A DNA stretch of 64,000 nt from Cauispirillum nitrogeniifigens. GTDB taxonomy: Bacteria > Pseudomonadota > Alphaproteobacteria > Rhodospirillales > Rhodospirillaceae. This document shows, piece after piece, positions 1-8,659 of this stretch. How positions within the stretch are numbered: the first letter of the stretch is position 1; each line of letters opens with the position of its first letter. Made by a program: the position numbers and the translations under genes. The DNA is taken from the NCBI RefSeq assembly GCF_049800675.1, contig NZ_JBLOOT010000010.1:1-64000 (forward strand), in the 5' to 3' direction. A model generated the notes under the pieces. It worked only from the letters and a program-made list of their open reading frames with translations. It had not been told where the DNA came from and searched no databases.

Positions 1-145
1 CGAACGAATCCTCGTCCAGGAGCAGGTCGATTCTCTCCCGCGCGCTCAGCTTCCCCTTGGCGTGCTGCGCGTCAATCCGACGCTGGCCCCCGCCAAGGCG
101 CGCCAGCGCACGCTTCTCGTCGAGCTGTTCGATAATCTCGTGCAT
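1..145 (-). CDS. pccB: Acyl-CoA (propionyl-CoA) carboxylase beta subunit, N-terminal fragment
   Basis: Only the first 48 codons lie in the window; the gene continues off the left edge. The translation begins MHEIIEQLDEKRALARLGGG and continues with a KGKLSARERIDLLLDE segment, the characteristic N-terminus of the carboxyltransferase (beta) subunit of propionyl-CoA and related biotin-dependent carboxylases. Known role: transfer of the carboxyl group from biotin to propionyl-CoA, giving methylmalonyl-CoA in the cytoplasm. The ATG at 143-145 is preceded by GGGGGAG at a suitable distance. The catalytic domain is not visible, so the exact acyl-CoA substrate is inferred from the N-terminus alone. The gene diverges from the septation-protein gene. 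Confidence 0.85.
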   Translation of the reverse strand, partial: MHEIIEQLDEKRALARLGGGQRRIDAQHAKGKLSARERIDLLLDEDSF

Positions 146-325
146 CGCTCCCCCAGGAATAAAATCGGGATGTTTTTGGCCGGAAAGCGACCCGATTAGC
201 ACATCCGCGACCGGAACGCGCGGGGAATTGTGACTGTCCGGCGACTCCATCCCCGCCGCGTGAACGTTTTCCCCCACGACGGGGCGTGCTATGACAGCGC
301 CCGTGCAGACATGATGGGAAACACG

Positions 326-880
326 ATGAACCAGTGGCTGAAATTCGGCCTGGAGATGGGGCCGCTGCTCGTCTTCTTCGGCGCCAACGCCAAGTGGGGC
401 ATCCTGACGGGCACCATGGTGTTCGTCGTCGCCACGGCCGTGGCTTTGACGACATCCTATGTCCTGGTCCGCAAGATCCCCATCCTGCCGCTGGTATCGG
501 GCGTGTTCGTGCTGACCTTCGGCGGCCTGACGGTGTGGCTGGAGGACGACCTGTTCATCAAGCTCAAGCCGACGGTGGTGAACGCCCTGCTCGGCCTGGC
601 GCTGATCGGCGGCCTGCTGAGCGGCCGCAACTTCCTGCGTCTGGTGTTCGAGGCGGCCTTCAAGCTGACCGAGGAAGGCTGGCGCATCCTGGCCTGGCGG
701 TGGGCCTTCTTCTTCCTGCTGCTGGCGGTGATCAACGAGGTGGTGTGGCGGACCCAGACTACGGATGCCTGGGTGAGCTTCAAGGTGTTCGGGATCATGC
801 CCCTGACGGTGCTGTTCAGCCTGGCCCAGCTACCCCTCCTGATGCGCCACCAGGCCGTGGAGGAAGGCGGCACGACCTAG
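326..880 (+). CDS. Inner membrane-spanning protein YciB / septation protein A family
   Basis: A hydrophobic protein of 184 residues with about five membrane segments. It has the family opening WLKFGLEMGPLLVFFGAN, the LIxGTMVFVVAT-type helix and a central FGGLTVWLEDDLFIKLKPT segment typical of IspZ/YciB. The family is an inner-membrane protein linked to cell-envelope integrity and, in some bacteria, to septation; its molecular role is not settled. The chosen ATG at 326 has GGGAA five bases upstream. An in-frame ATG at 311 would add five residues, and the open frame extends further to 230 but without family similarity. It stands alone between a divergent carboxylase gene and a downstream kinase-like gene. 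Confidence 0.88.
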   Translation: MNQWLKFGLEMGPLLVFFGANAKWGILTGTMVFVVATAVALTTSYVLVRKIPILPLVSGVFVLTFGGLTVWLEDDLFIKLKPTVVNALLGLALIGGLLSGRNFLRLVFEAAFKLTEEGWRILAWRWAFFFLLLAVINEVVWRTQTTDAWVSFKVFGIMPLTVLFSLAQLPLLMRHQAVEEGGTT

Positions 881-974
881 CCGTCCGGGGCAGTCCACGC
901 CCCAGGCGCGCAGACGCCAACCCCTTGGGCGCACGCCCTTATTTCAGTTCTGGAAGCCCCGGGAGAGGGGTAGC

Positions 975-2381
975 GTGAATGAGCCTCAAGGCCTCCGGAT
1001 GCCTGTCCCGGCGCCGGTGACCGACGACGTTCAGCCACGCGAGGGCCCTTCCATGTTCGAGCCCACTCCCGCTCTCTTGGCCGCAACCGTTCTCCTGACC
1101 GCCCTGGTGGCGGGCATGGCGATCGGCGCGTGGGCCATGCGAGCCGCGGCGCGGCGCGATGCGGCGGACGACGGAACCGTCGCCCCGCCCATCGCAACGG
1201 GCGCCCGCCCCGCGGATCGTGGCGCGGCAGGGCCGGATCTGGTCCCCTTGCCCAATGGCTGCGTCCACGTCTTCGACCGGGATCTCAAGCTTCGGAGAGC
1301 AGAGGGGGAAGCCCTGCGGCGGTTCGGCCTGGAGCGTGGCCAGGCCGGCCATACCCTGCGGCAGGTCTTTCCGAGGGACGCGGCGCAGCGTTTGGAACCG
1401 GCGCTGCGCCGCGCCCTCCTGGGACATGGCGACCGCTTCGAGGTGATGCTGGACCGCGTGCCGGCGCTGGCCGCCTGCGGCCCGTCGCGCACCCCGACCG
1501 GCGAGATCGACGGCATCGTGCTGGTGTGCCAGGACGTCACCGAGCAGCGCGCCCGCCTGGACGCCACCGAGGCCGCCCGCCGTCAGGCCGAAGCCCGGCT
1601 GGCCGACATGACCGCCACCCACCGCGACCTGGAAACCTTCGCCACCAACACCACCCGCGACCTGCGCGACCCGCTGCGCCTGCTGTCGGCCTATCTGGCG
1701 GTCATCCGCCAGCGCCACGCGCGGGTGCTCGACCAGGACGGCTCGGCTCTGCTGCGCAAGGCCGAAGAAGGAGCGCGGCGCCTGGACCGCAGCCTGCGCG
1801 ACATGCTGGAATACGCCAACCTGAGCGGGGCGGAGGCGCCGACCCGCCCGGTGCCGCTGGCCGACGCCGTGGGACGGGCGTTGCGCGACCTGATCGTGCC
1901 GTTGCAGGAAAGCGGCGGCCAGGTGGATATCCTCGACCCGCTGCCGACGGTGCGCGGCACCGCCGACCAGCTCCAGCGGCTGTTCCGCGCCGTCCTGGGC
2001 AACGCCCTGCACCACCGCCGGGCCAGTTGCCCGCCGGTCATCACCATCGGCTGCGAGGAAGACGGCGCCTACTGGCGGCTGACCATCACCGACAACGGCC
2101 CCGGCGTGCGGCCGGAGGAGCGGGATGTCCTGTTCGAGCCGCTGCGCCGGCGCAGCGACTCCAGCCCCGAGGACAGCGGCATGTCCCTTGCCATTGCCCG
2201 CCGCATCGTCGAACGCCACGGCGGCCGCATCTGGCTGATGCCCATCCCGGTCGCCCCGCACCAACGGCCCGCCGGCCAGTCCGGCGGCCCCGGCACCACC
2301 CTGTGCTTCACCCTGCCCGCCGCCGCCGGCGAGCAGGGCGCCAGCGGCGGCCTTGCCCTGCGCCTGGGCCTGGGGAACTAG
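975..2381 (+). CDS. Membrane-anchored sensor histidine kinase-like protein, phospho-acceptor His missing
   Basis: A protein of 468 residues. Order: one N-terminal membrane helix (about residues 33-55), a PAS-like region (about 92-192) ending CQDVTEQRARL, a coiled linker, a HisKA-like helix pair (about 217-285) and a HATPase domain (about 330-455). The phospho-acceptor motif expected as SHDLRDPLR reads TRDLRDPLR, so the histidine is Arg228 (codon CGC at 1656-1658). The ATP site keeps the N-box Asn (GNALHH) and the G1 motif ITDNGPGV, but the G2 glycines are reduced (DSGMSLAIARRIVERHGG). It may therefore bind ATP without autophosphorylating in the usual way. No response regulator is adjacent. 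An ATG at 1053 preceded by GAGGG is an alternative start. Its TAG stop shares CTAG with the convergent downstream gene. Confidence 0.8.
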   Translation: MNEPQGLRMPVPAPVTDDVQPREGPSMFEPTPALLAATVLLTALVAGMAIGAWAMRAAARRDAADDGTVAPPIATGARPADRGAAGPDLVPLPNGCVHVFDRDLKLRRAEGEALRRFGLERGQAGHTLRQVFPRDAAQRLEPALRRALLGHGDRFEVMLDRVPALAACGPSRTPTGEIDGIVLVCQDVTEQRARLDATEAARRQAEARLADMTATHRDLETFATNTTRDLRDPLRLLSAYLAVIRQRHARVLDQDGSALLRKAEEGARRLDRSLRDMLEYANLSGAEAPTRPVPLADAVGRALRDLIVPLQESGGQVDILDPLPTVRGTADQLQRLFRAVLGNALHHRRASCPPVITIGCEEDGAYWRLTITDNGPGVRPEERDVLFEPLRRRSDSSPEDSGMSLAIARRIVERHGGRIWLMPIPVAPHQRPAGQSGGPGTTLCFTLPAAAGEQGASGGLALRLGLGN

Positions 2382-3103
2382 CTCCGCACCAGCGCCACGA
2401 AGCGGGCGACGTCTTCCAGTTCCGCCTTGGCGCGGGCGCGGCGCTGCACGGCTTCGCGGTCCTCGCCCCACTTGGCGGCCTGATACAGTTCGTCGAGCAG
2501 GGAGGCGGCATGGGCTTCGCCGGCCGTCACCTGCCCCTCCACCAGCGCCAGCCCCAGCACCGGCGAGCCGCACAGCGGCGCCGCCACCTGGAAGGCCGTC
2601 AGGATGTCGTCGTCCATGGCCTCCAGGGCGGCGCGCAGGGCGGCGTGCACGGCCTGCCCCTGGCTCACGGGCATCAGCCCGCCGGTGATGGTCCAGACAC
2701 AGCCGCAGCGCTGGCGGGCCCACTCCAGCAGCGGATCCCAGGCCTCGGCCTGGCGGGCGGCGAGGTCGGCGGGGTCCTCGGCGCGGTAGCACAAGACTTC
2801 CGAGTCGGCATGGGCCATGAGTTCAGCAATGATCGCGCCGCGCATCGGACCGACGCGATCCTGGGCGGTGTTGGCAAACTGGGTGAGCGGCATGGAGGCG
2901 GGGTCGAAGGTCTCGCCCTGGCCGTTCCATTCGGCGGCGATGGCCTCCGCCAGGGCGCGCCGCCGGACCAGCAGCGGACGCCGGGACGGCACCCGCACCG
3001 GGCGGCCGTCCAGGGCGATGCCGAAGCCCTCGCCCCCCAGCACGGCGGGGTCGTCGATCACCGTCGCCTGCTTCCAGAAGCGACGCGGACGCTGGTTCAG
3101 CAC
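2378..3103 (-). CDS. ATP12 family F1-ATPase assembly chaperone
   Basis: About 241 residues matching the ATP12 family, which in mitochondria and alphaproteobacteria helps assemble the F1 alpha subunit of ATP synthase. Visible signatures are the N-terminal RRFWKQATV segment, LDGRPVRVPSRRPLLV, an IAAEWNGQGE motif and MPLTQFANTAQDRV; these are typical of the family. The GTG at 3103 is preferred because AGAGGA lies nine bases upstream; a GTG at 3112 would put that sequence against the start codon. It is the last gene of the minus-strand run that starts with the DegP-like protease, 50 bases beyond AsmA, and ends tail-to-tail with the histidine-kinase-like gene, sharing a CTAG. Confidence 0.87.
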   Translation of the reverse strand: MLNQRPRRFWKQATVIDDPAVLGGEGFGIALDGRPVRVPSRRPLLVRRRALAEAIAAEWNGQGETFDPASMPLTQFANTAQDRVGPMRGAIIAELMAHADSEVLCYRAEDPADLAARQAEAWDPLLEWARQRCGCVWTITGGLMPVSQGQAVHAALRAALEAMDDDILTAFQVAAPLCGSPVLGLALVEGQVTAGEAHAASLLDELYQAAKWGEDREAVQRRARAKAELEDVARFVALVRS

Positions 3104-3153
3104 GGGGTACACTCCTCTAAAGCATCGTTCGGGGCGGCCACCATAGGGCGCCT

Positions 3154-5214
3154 CTAGCGCCCTAACAACTGGTTGAGGCCGCCGCCGATGCCCTCGATCA
3201 CCTTGCCGGGCGCGTCGAGCGGGCTTGCCGGCTGTTGCTGTTGCTGTTGCGGCTGAGCCTTGGCCGGCGGAGCCTTGCCCGACAGCGCGGTGGCGCAGGG
3301 CTGAGGATCGGCGCTGGCATGGCCCAGCAACCCCTCGGCCACCAGCGAGGCGCCGCCGGTCGCCAGCGCCCCGACCACCGACACGGCGGTACGGGCGACG
3401 CCGGCCATGTCGGCGGCGACCTGCGGAGCGGCGAGGCTGCCGCGCAGGCGCACCATCTCTGCCAGCTTGCCGGCCGAGATGCCGACCCCGTCCTTGGGAT
3501 AGGGCCGCACGGCGACGTCCAGCTTCTCCGCCCCCAGGTCGATGGCGCCCGACGACACCACGCTCATGCGGGTGGTTTCCAGGGCGATGGCGCGGTCGTA
3601 TTCGATGACGCCGTCGCGCGCCCGCAGGTTGACCGCCGCGCAGATCATGTCGGCGTACTCGCGCTTCTCGGCCAGCGGATTCAGCGTCTCGGCAAGCTGG
3701 TTGATGACGTCGGCGCCGGCCCAGTCGATCAGCGCCTGATTGATGCGCCCCTCCCCCACCGAGAGGCGCACGGTGCCGTCCAGGCTGCCCATCAGCCCGG
3801 CCAGAGAGGCGCCGGCCGCCTTGACGTCCAGGGCGAGGTTGGTCGGCGCGCCGGTCAGCAGGTCGGAGCGCGCCATGTCGGCGAACAGGGTGCCGAGCAC
3901 CACCTTGTCGCCGCTGATGTCGGCGCTGACGGCCAGCCCCTTGCCGGAAGACGCGTCGGCGATCAGCGTGCCCTTGACGATGCCGCCGCCCAGCCGCGCC
4001 TGGGCCGGGTCGACGGCCAGGCGCCCGTCGCGCAGGTGCCCCTTGGCGCCCAGACCTTCGAGGGCGATGCCGTCGGGCAGGACCAGGCGGGCGACCTCCA
4101 GGTCGAAGGTGACGTTCGCGGCATCCAGACCGTCCAGCGGCAGCGGGTCGGAGGAGAACACGCGGTCGCCCTTGGCGGCGGGCGCCTGTCCCTGCGCGGC
4201 GTCGCCGCCCTTGGGCAGCAGTTCGCCCAGGTCGACCAGCGCCGCCTGGAGATTGGCCCGCACCACCGGCTTCGCCTTGGCCAGCGCCAGCGACAGCGTG
4301 CCGGCGACGGTCGAGCGCCCGGCCTTGAGGGTCATGTCCGACAGCGCCCAGTCCGCGCCGCCGCCCTTGAGCACGCCCTTCAGGGCCAGCGGCGGCAGGG
4401 CCGGCAGCGGCCCGGTCAGCGGCTCCAGACCCGCCAGGGTGGTGGCCTCCAGCGTCACCGCCAGATCGGCACCGCGCCCGGCCAGCGGCTCGGCGAGCTT
4501 GCCGTCGGCGGCCACGGCGACGCCCCCGACCGTGCCGGTGAGCGCCACCGGATAGGGCGCCCCGCCAGCCGTCAGGCGCGACAGCGGCCCCAGCACGCCG
4601 CGGGCATCGAACGGCAGGCCGTCATAGGCGCCCTTGAGCGCCACCGTCAGCGGCGCCTCCCGCCCCTCGGCCGACAGGTCGAGGTTTTCCAGCGCCAGCG
4701 TGGTGATCACGTTGCCGTCGTCCTTGACCACCAGCCGGGCATTGCGGATGGACACCTCTTCCAGGCTGGGCAGGGCCATCGGCTCGCCGCCCGCCGGCGC
4801 GGGGGTGTCGGACGCGCCGGCCTTGCCGAAGGTCCAGTTGGCGCGGCCCTTGGCGTCGGTTTCAAGGAAGATCGCCACGCCGTCGAGCAGCAGGCGCTTG
4901 ACCTGGAGGTCGCCGGTCAGCGCCGGCAGCAGGGCCACCTGCGCCTCGAACGTCTCGACGGCGACCATGTTGGGGTCGCTGGCCCACGGAGCGTTGCCGA
5001 AGCGCGCCCCGTTGACCCGCACCGACGGCGTCAGCCCCAGCACCATCTCCAGGTCGCCGGTGAGTTGGAGGTCACGGCCGGTGGCCTCCTTCACCTTGGC
5101 AACGATCAGGCCCTTGTATTGGTTGACGTCGATGGACGCGATGACGGCCGCGGCGGCAACGCCGGCGGCCACCACCACGGCGGCGCCGATCTTCAGGACG
5201 GTACGGCCTCGCAT
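3154..5214 (-). CDS. AsmA family envelope protein
   Basis: A protein of 686 residues with an N-terminal signal-anchor (about 5-28) followed by the AsmA opening DVNQYKGLIVAKVKEATGRD and a long beta-rich body with many repeated G/A/L/V-rich strands, ending in the AsmA C-terminal region (about 480-620). AsmA-like proteins are anchored in the inner membrane, face the periplasm and are implicated in phospholipid transport or outer-membrane biogenesis. The tail holds a run of six glutamines coded by a short hexanucleotide repeat around 3232-3252, which could vary in length. The start overlaps the end of the HAD phosphatase gene by 22 bases. AGAAGGGGG precedes the ATG. Confidence 0.88.
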   Translation of the reverse strand: MRGRTVLKIGAAVVVAAGVAAAAVIASIDVNQYKGLIVAKVKEATGRDLQLTGDLEMVLGLTPSVRVNGARFGNAPWASDPNMVAVETFEAQVALLPALTGDLQVKRLLLDGVAIFLETDAKGRANWTFGKAGASDTPAPAGGEPMALPSLEEVSIRNARLVVKDDGNVITTLALENLDLSAEGREAPLTVALKGAYDGLPFDARGVLGPLSRLTAGGAPYPVALTGTVGGVAVAADGKLAEPLAGRGADLAVTLEATTLAGLEPLTGPLPALPPLALKGVLKGGGADWALSDMTLKAGRSTVAGTLSLALAKAKPVVRANLQAALVDLGELLPKGGDAAQGQAPAAKGDRVFSSDPLPLDGLDAANVTFDLEVARLVLPDGIALEGLGAKGHLRDGRLAVDPAQARLGGGIVKGTLIADASSGKGLAVSADISGDKVVLGTLFADMARSDLLTGAPTNLALDVKAAGASLAGLMGSLDGTVRLSVGEGRINQALIDWAGADVINQLAETLNPLAEKREYADMICAAVNLRARDGVIEYDRAIALETTRMSVVSSGAIDLGAEKLDVAVRPYPKDGVGISAGKLAEMVRLRGSLAAPQVAADMAGVARTAVSVVGALATGGASLVAEGLLGHASADPQPCATALSGKAPPAKAQPQQQQQQPASPLDAPGKVIEGIGGGLNQLLGR

Positions 5215-5924
5215 TGTTCAACCCCCTTCTGCCCCTGGAATCCCTGGCGCGTGGCGCCGGTCAGCGTGTCGACGGCGGCCCGCAGTTCGTCGAAGTCCTC
5301 CAGCACCGCATGGGCGCCGGCCGACCGCAGTTCCTGGGGCGCGTGGTTGCCCCAGGAGACGCCAATGGCACCGATGCCGGCGGCACGCGCCATCATCATG
5401 TCAAAGGTAGTATCTCCGACCATGACCGCCAACCCCGGAGCGACCCCGGTGGCCGCCAGGGCGTCCAGGGCCATGCGCGGGTCGGGCTTGCCGGCTCCGC
5501 CGTCGGCGGTCTGGACGGTGACGAAGAAGTCTTCCAGGCCGTGGCGTTCCATGAACTTCATCGCCCCGCGCAGCGACTTGCCGGTGGCGATGCCCAGCAG
5601 CACGCCGGCGGCGTCCAGGTCCTCAATGGCCTCGCGGGCGCCGGGGAACAGGTGCTCGACGTGGTCGGGCGCGGCGCGGCGGGCCATGAAAGCCTGCTTG
5701 TACGCCTCCGCCAGGCGCAGGTGGGTGGCGGCGCCGGCCTCGGGCATCAGGGTCGCCACCGCCTCGACCAGCGACAGGCCGATGACCCGGTGCACGGCCC
5801 GCGCGGCGGGCATGGGCAGGCCGCAGGCCGCGCAGGCGTCGGCCATCGCCGCGACAATGTTGTGCTGGCTGTCGGCCAGGGTGCCGTCGACGTCGAGCAG
5901 GACCAGGCGCAGGGGAGCGGTCAT
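5193..5924 (-). CDS. HAD-superfamily hydrolase, phosphoglycolate phosphatase-like
   Basis: 243 residues. Motif I LLDVDGTLADS carries the nucleophile Asp11 and Asp13, motif II is the ATGKS region, and motif III/IV lies in GKPDPRMALDAL and MVGDTTFDMMMARAAG. The cap is helical (about residues 20-85), as in phosphoglycolate phosphatase (Gph)-like enzymes. Its natural substrate cannot be read from sequence. The ATG at 5922-5924 follows CGGAG; upstream codons in the same frame are Arg-rich and not family-like. It lies 14 bases after the rluC-type gene and overlaps asmA by 22 bases. A HAD gene next to rluC and the ATP12 gene is a recurrent alphaproteobacterial arrangement. Confidence 0.88.
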   Translation of the reverse strand: MTAPLRLVLLDVDGTLADSQHNIVAAMADACAACGLPMPAARAVHRVIGLSLVEAVATLMPEAGAATHLRLAEAYKQAFMARRAAPDHVEHLFPGAREAIEDLDAAGVLLGIATGKSLRGAMKFMERHGLEDFFVTVQTADGGAGKPDPRMALDALAATGVAPGLAVMVGDTTFDMMMARAAGIGAIGVSWGNHAPQELRSAGAHAVLEDFDELRAAVDTLTGATRQGFQGQKGVEQCEAVPS

Positions 5925-5938
5925 GGCGGAACTCCGGG

Positions 5939-6955
5939 TCAGGAAATGCACACGGCGCAGCCGTCGCCGTCGCCGAGGGGGTCGGGCGCCTCCGCCGGCT
6001 CGAAGCCGAAGAAGGCGAAGCTTTCGGCCATGTGCTCGGCCAGCGGCGCGGTGACGCACAGGGTGCCGCCGTCGGGATGCGGCACGCTGATGGCGCGGGC
6101 GTGCAGGTGCAGCTTGCGCGAGATGCCCATGCCCTGGAGGTGGGCGTCCGGGCCGCCGTACTTGCCATCGCCGAGGATGGGCGTGCCGATGTAGGCGCAG
6201 TGCACGCGCAGCTGGTGGGTGCGGCCGGTGCGCGGTTCGAGCTGCACCCAGGCGACCTTCTTCTGCGCGCTTTCGATCACCGAGTAGTCAGTGACGGCGT
6301 TCTTGCCCTCGTAGGGGTCGACCAGCATCTTCTCGCCGCCCGGCCCCTCCAGCTTGGAGATCGGCGCCTTGATCACCCCATCGCGCGGACTGGGCAGGCC
6401 GACCACCAGCGCCCAATAGATCTTGCGCGCGTCGCGGGTCTTGAACGCCTTGGCCAGCGCGGCGGCGGCCTTGGCGGTGCGGCCGAGGACCAGCACGCCC
6501 GAGGTGTCCTTGTCCAGGCGGTGGACCAGACGCGGCCGCTCGGCGGCGTCGAAGCGCAGGGCGTCAAGCAGGGCATCGACATGGCGGGTCATGCCGGTGC
6601 CGCCCTGGGTGGCCAGACCCGGCGGCTTGTTGATCACCAGGACCGAGGCATCACGGTGCAGGACGCAGGCGCGGATCATCTCCTCGTCGGCGGTGCTGAT
6701 CTTGGGTTTGGCCGCCGGGCGGTCGCCGGGGACCGGCGCGGTGGCGGCCTCGTCGCCCAGGGGCGGCACGCGGATGGCCTGACCGGATTCCAGGCGCTGG
6801 TTGGACTTGGCGCGCTTGCCATCGACGCGCACCTGCCCGGTGCGCAAAAGCTTTTCCAGGCGGCCGTGGCTGAGGCCGGGATAGTGCCGCTTGAACCAGC
6901 GGTCCAGGCGGATGTCGGCCTCTTCGGCGGCGACGGTCTGGGTGGTGACGCTCAT
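5939..6955 (-). CDS. rluC: Ribosomal large subunit pseudouridine synthase, RluC/RluD type
   Basis: 338 residues. An N-terminal S4 RNA-binding domain (about 14-65, RLDRWFKRHYPGLSHGRLEKL) precedes a RluA-family catalytic domain. Its motif HRLDKDTSG contains the catalytic Asp148, and the later LEPRTGRTHQLRVH motif is also family-specific. RluC-type enzymes convert specific uridines in 23S rRNA helices to pseudouridine. The linker (about 66-92) is Pro/Ala-rich, and the C-terminus has an extra acidic tail ending DGDGCAVCIS. It sits 16 bases downstream of crcB. Whether it is strictly RluC rather than another RluA-class member rests on S4 plus RluA architecture. Confidence 0.9.
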   Translation of the reverse strand: MSVTTQTVAAEEADIRLDRWFKRHYPGLSHGRLEKLLRTGQVRVDGKRAKSNQRLESGQAIRVPPLGDEAATAPVPGDRPAAKPKISTADEEMIRACVLHRDASVLVINKPPGLATQGGTGMTRHVDALLDALRFDAAERPRLVHRLDKDTSGVLVLGRTAKAAAALAKAFKTRDARKIYWALVVGLPSPRDGVIKAPISKLEGPGGEKMLVDPYEGKNAVTDYSVIESAQKKVAWVQLEPRTGRTHQLRVHCAYIGTPILGDGKYGGPDAHLQGMGISRKLHLHARAISVPHPDGGTLCVTAPLAEHMAESFAFFGFEPAEAPDPLGDGDGCAVCIS

Positions 6956-6971
6956 CGTGTGTGTCTTTTCT

Positions 6972-7358
6972 CTACGCCAGGATCCAGCGGGCCACGGACA
7001 AGCCCAGGATCAATCCTAAAATCCCCAAAGCAACTGAGGATGTTCCATAGAATACCGCCGCGCCCCACGAGCCGCGCTCGACCAGGGTGACGATATCCAG
7101 CGAAAACGTCGAAAACGTGGTGAAGCCACCCAGAACGCCGGTAAAGATCAGCGCCCGCGCCTCCAGCCCCAGCGACCAGCGCTGCGCGGCAAAGCCGGCG
7201 AGCAGCCCCATGATCAGGCAGCCGGTGATGTTGACGGCCACCGTCCCCCACGGGAACCCGGTGCCCAGCCAGCGGCCAAGCAGGCTGCTGACGGCAAAGC
7301 GGGCCACCGACCCCGCCGCGCCGCCGACCGCCACGGCCAGCACCACGGTCGCGTTCAT
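6972..7358 (-). CDS. crcB: Fluoride ion exporter CrcB/FluC
   Basis: 128 residues with four hydrophobic segments. The family marks are GGAAGSVARF at the first helix, TVAVNITGCLIMG in the second and GGFTTFSTFSLD in the third, containing the phenylalanine and polar-track residues that line the fluoride pore. Fluc channels act as antiparallel dimers in the inner membrane and expel fluoride. The start ATG overlaps the rarA stop in an ATGA, implying translational coupling, and GGGAGGGG lies just upstream. No fluoride riboswitch is expected or seen because the gene is internal to an operon. Confidence 0.92.
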   Translation of the reverse strand: MNATVVLAVAVGGAAGSVARFAVSSLLGRWLGTGFPWGTVAVNITGCLIMGLLAGFAAQRWSLGLEARALIFTGVLGGFTTFSTFSLDIVTLVERGSWGAAVFYGTSSVALGILGLILGLSVARWILA

Positions 7359-8659
7359 GTGTCCCCTCCCTCCCCCTTGCGGCGGCCGCGCAGCTTGTCC
7401 CAATAGGCCAGCCGCTTGCGGATCTCACGCTCAAAGCCGCGTTCGGGCGGGTCGTAGAAGCGCGGCCGGGGCATCTCCTCGGGGAAGTAGTCCTGGCCGG
7501 AGAAGCCCTCGGCGGTATCGTGATCGTACTCGTAGCCGCGCCCGTAGCCCAGGTCCTTCATCATGCGGGTCGGCGCATTGAGGATATGCTTGGGCGGCAT
7601 CAGCGACCCGGTCTGGCGGGCCGCCCGCTTCGCCGCGTTGTGCGCCTTGTAGCCGGCGTTCGACTTGGGCGCCGTGCCCAGGTAGATGACCAGTTGCGCC
7701 ACCGCCAGGTCGCCTTCCGGGCTGCCCAGGCGGTCGAAGGCCTCCCAGGCGGCGATGGCCTGGGTCAGGGCGCCGGGGTCGGCCATGCCGACGTCCTCCA
7801 CCGCGAAGCGGGTCAGGCGCCGCAGGATGTAGGCGGGGTCCTCGCCGCCGTCGATCATGCGGTTCATCCAGTACAGCGCGGCGTCGGTGTCCGACCCGCG
7901 CAACGACTTGTGCAGGGCCGAGATGAGGTTGTAGTGGCCCTCGCGGTCCTTGTCGTACACCGGCGCGCGGCGGTGCACCATGTCGGCCAGGGCGCGCGGG
8001 TCGAGGCTCTGGCCCTCGGCGACCTGGAACAGTTCCTCGGCCATCACCAGCAGGTAGCGCCCGTCGCCGTCGGCCATGGCGCGCAGGGCGACGCGGGCCT
8101 CGGCGTCGAGCGGCAGGGCGCGGCCTTCCTCGGCCTCGGCGCGGGCGAGCAGCTTTTCCAGCGCCGCGTCGTCCAGGCGGTTGAGCACCAGCACCTGACA
8201 GCGCGACAGCAGCGCGGCGTTCAGCTCGAAGGACGGGTTCTCGGTGGTGGCGCCGACCAGGATGACGGTGCCGTCCTCCACGTAGGGCAGGAAGCCGTCC
8301 TGCTGGCTGCGGTTGAAGCGGTGGATCTCGTCGATGAACAACAGGGTGCCCTGCCCCGTCTCCCGCCGCTTGCGCGCCGCGTCGAAGACCTTGCGCAGGT
8401 CGGCAACGCCCGAGAACACCGCCGACAGCGGCTCGAAATGCAGGTCGGTGTGCGCGGCCAGCAGGCGGGCGATGGTCGTCTTGCCGCAGCCCGGCGGCCC
8501 CCACAGGATGAACGACGCCAGGCGCTTGGCCCGCACCATGCGGCCGAGCGCGCCATCGGGGCCGATCAGGTGGTCCTGGCCGACGACCTCCTCCAGCGCC
8601 TTGGGCCGCAGGCGGTCGGCCAGCGGGCGCGGGGCGTTGCGTTCAAACAGCGTGCTCAC
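7355..8659 (-). CDS. rarA: Replication-associated recombination protein A (AAA+ ATPase)
   Basis: 434 residues. AAA+ core with Walker A GPPGCGKTT (Lys60), Walker B LLFIDEIHRFN, sensor 1 GATTENPSF and an arginine-finger region, followed by the RarA/MgsA C-terminal tetramerisation part (SDTDAALYWMNRMIDGGEDP). RarA works at stalled replication forks and is the bacterial relative of eukaryotic WRNIP1/Mgs1. The gene starts with GTG within a GTGA overlap with the protease stop and ends in an ATGA overlap with crcB, so these three genes are probably translated in a coupled way. Confidence 0.93.
   Translation of the reverse strand: MSTLFERNAPRPLADRLRPKALEEVVGQDHLIGPDGALGRMVRAKRLASFILWGPPGCGKTTIARLLAAHTDLHFEPLSAVFSGVADLRKVFDAARKRRETGQGTLLFIDEIHRFNRSQQDGFLPYVEDGTVILVGATTENPSFELNAALLSRCQVLVLNRLDDAALEKLLARAEAEEGRALPLDAEARVALRAMADGDGRYLLVMAEELFQVAEGQSLDPRALADMVHRRAPVYDKDREGHYNLISALHKSLRGSDTDAALYWMNRMIDGGEDPAYILRRLTRFAVEDVGMADPGALTQAIAAWEAFDRLGSPEGDLAVAQLVIYLGTAPKSNAGYKAHNAAKRAARQTGSLMPPKHILNAPTRMMKDLGYGRGYEYDHDTAEGFSGQDYFPEEMPRPRFYDPPERGFEREIRKRLAYWDKLRGRRKGEGGDT

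Noticed and set aside
939..3157. Long open frames on other frames across the kinase and ATP12 genes (939-2792 minus, 1130-3157 plus)
   Set aside because: Pro/Arg/Ala-rich products without similarity, spanning the ends of real genes on the other strand.
3232..3252. Short hexanucleotide repeat coding for glutamines in asmA as a phase-variation switch
   Set aside because: The unit is a multiple of three, so slippage changes length but not frame; it cannot act as an on/off switch.
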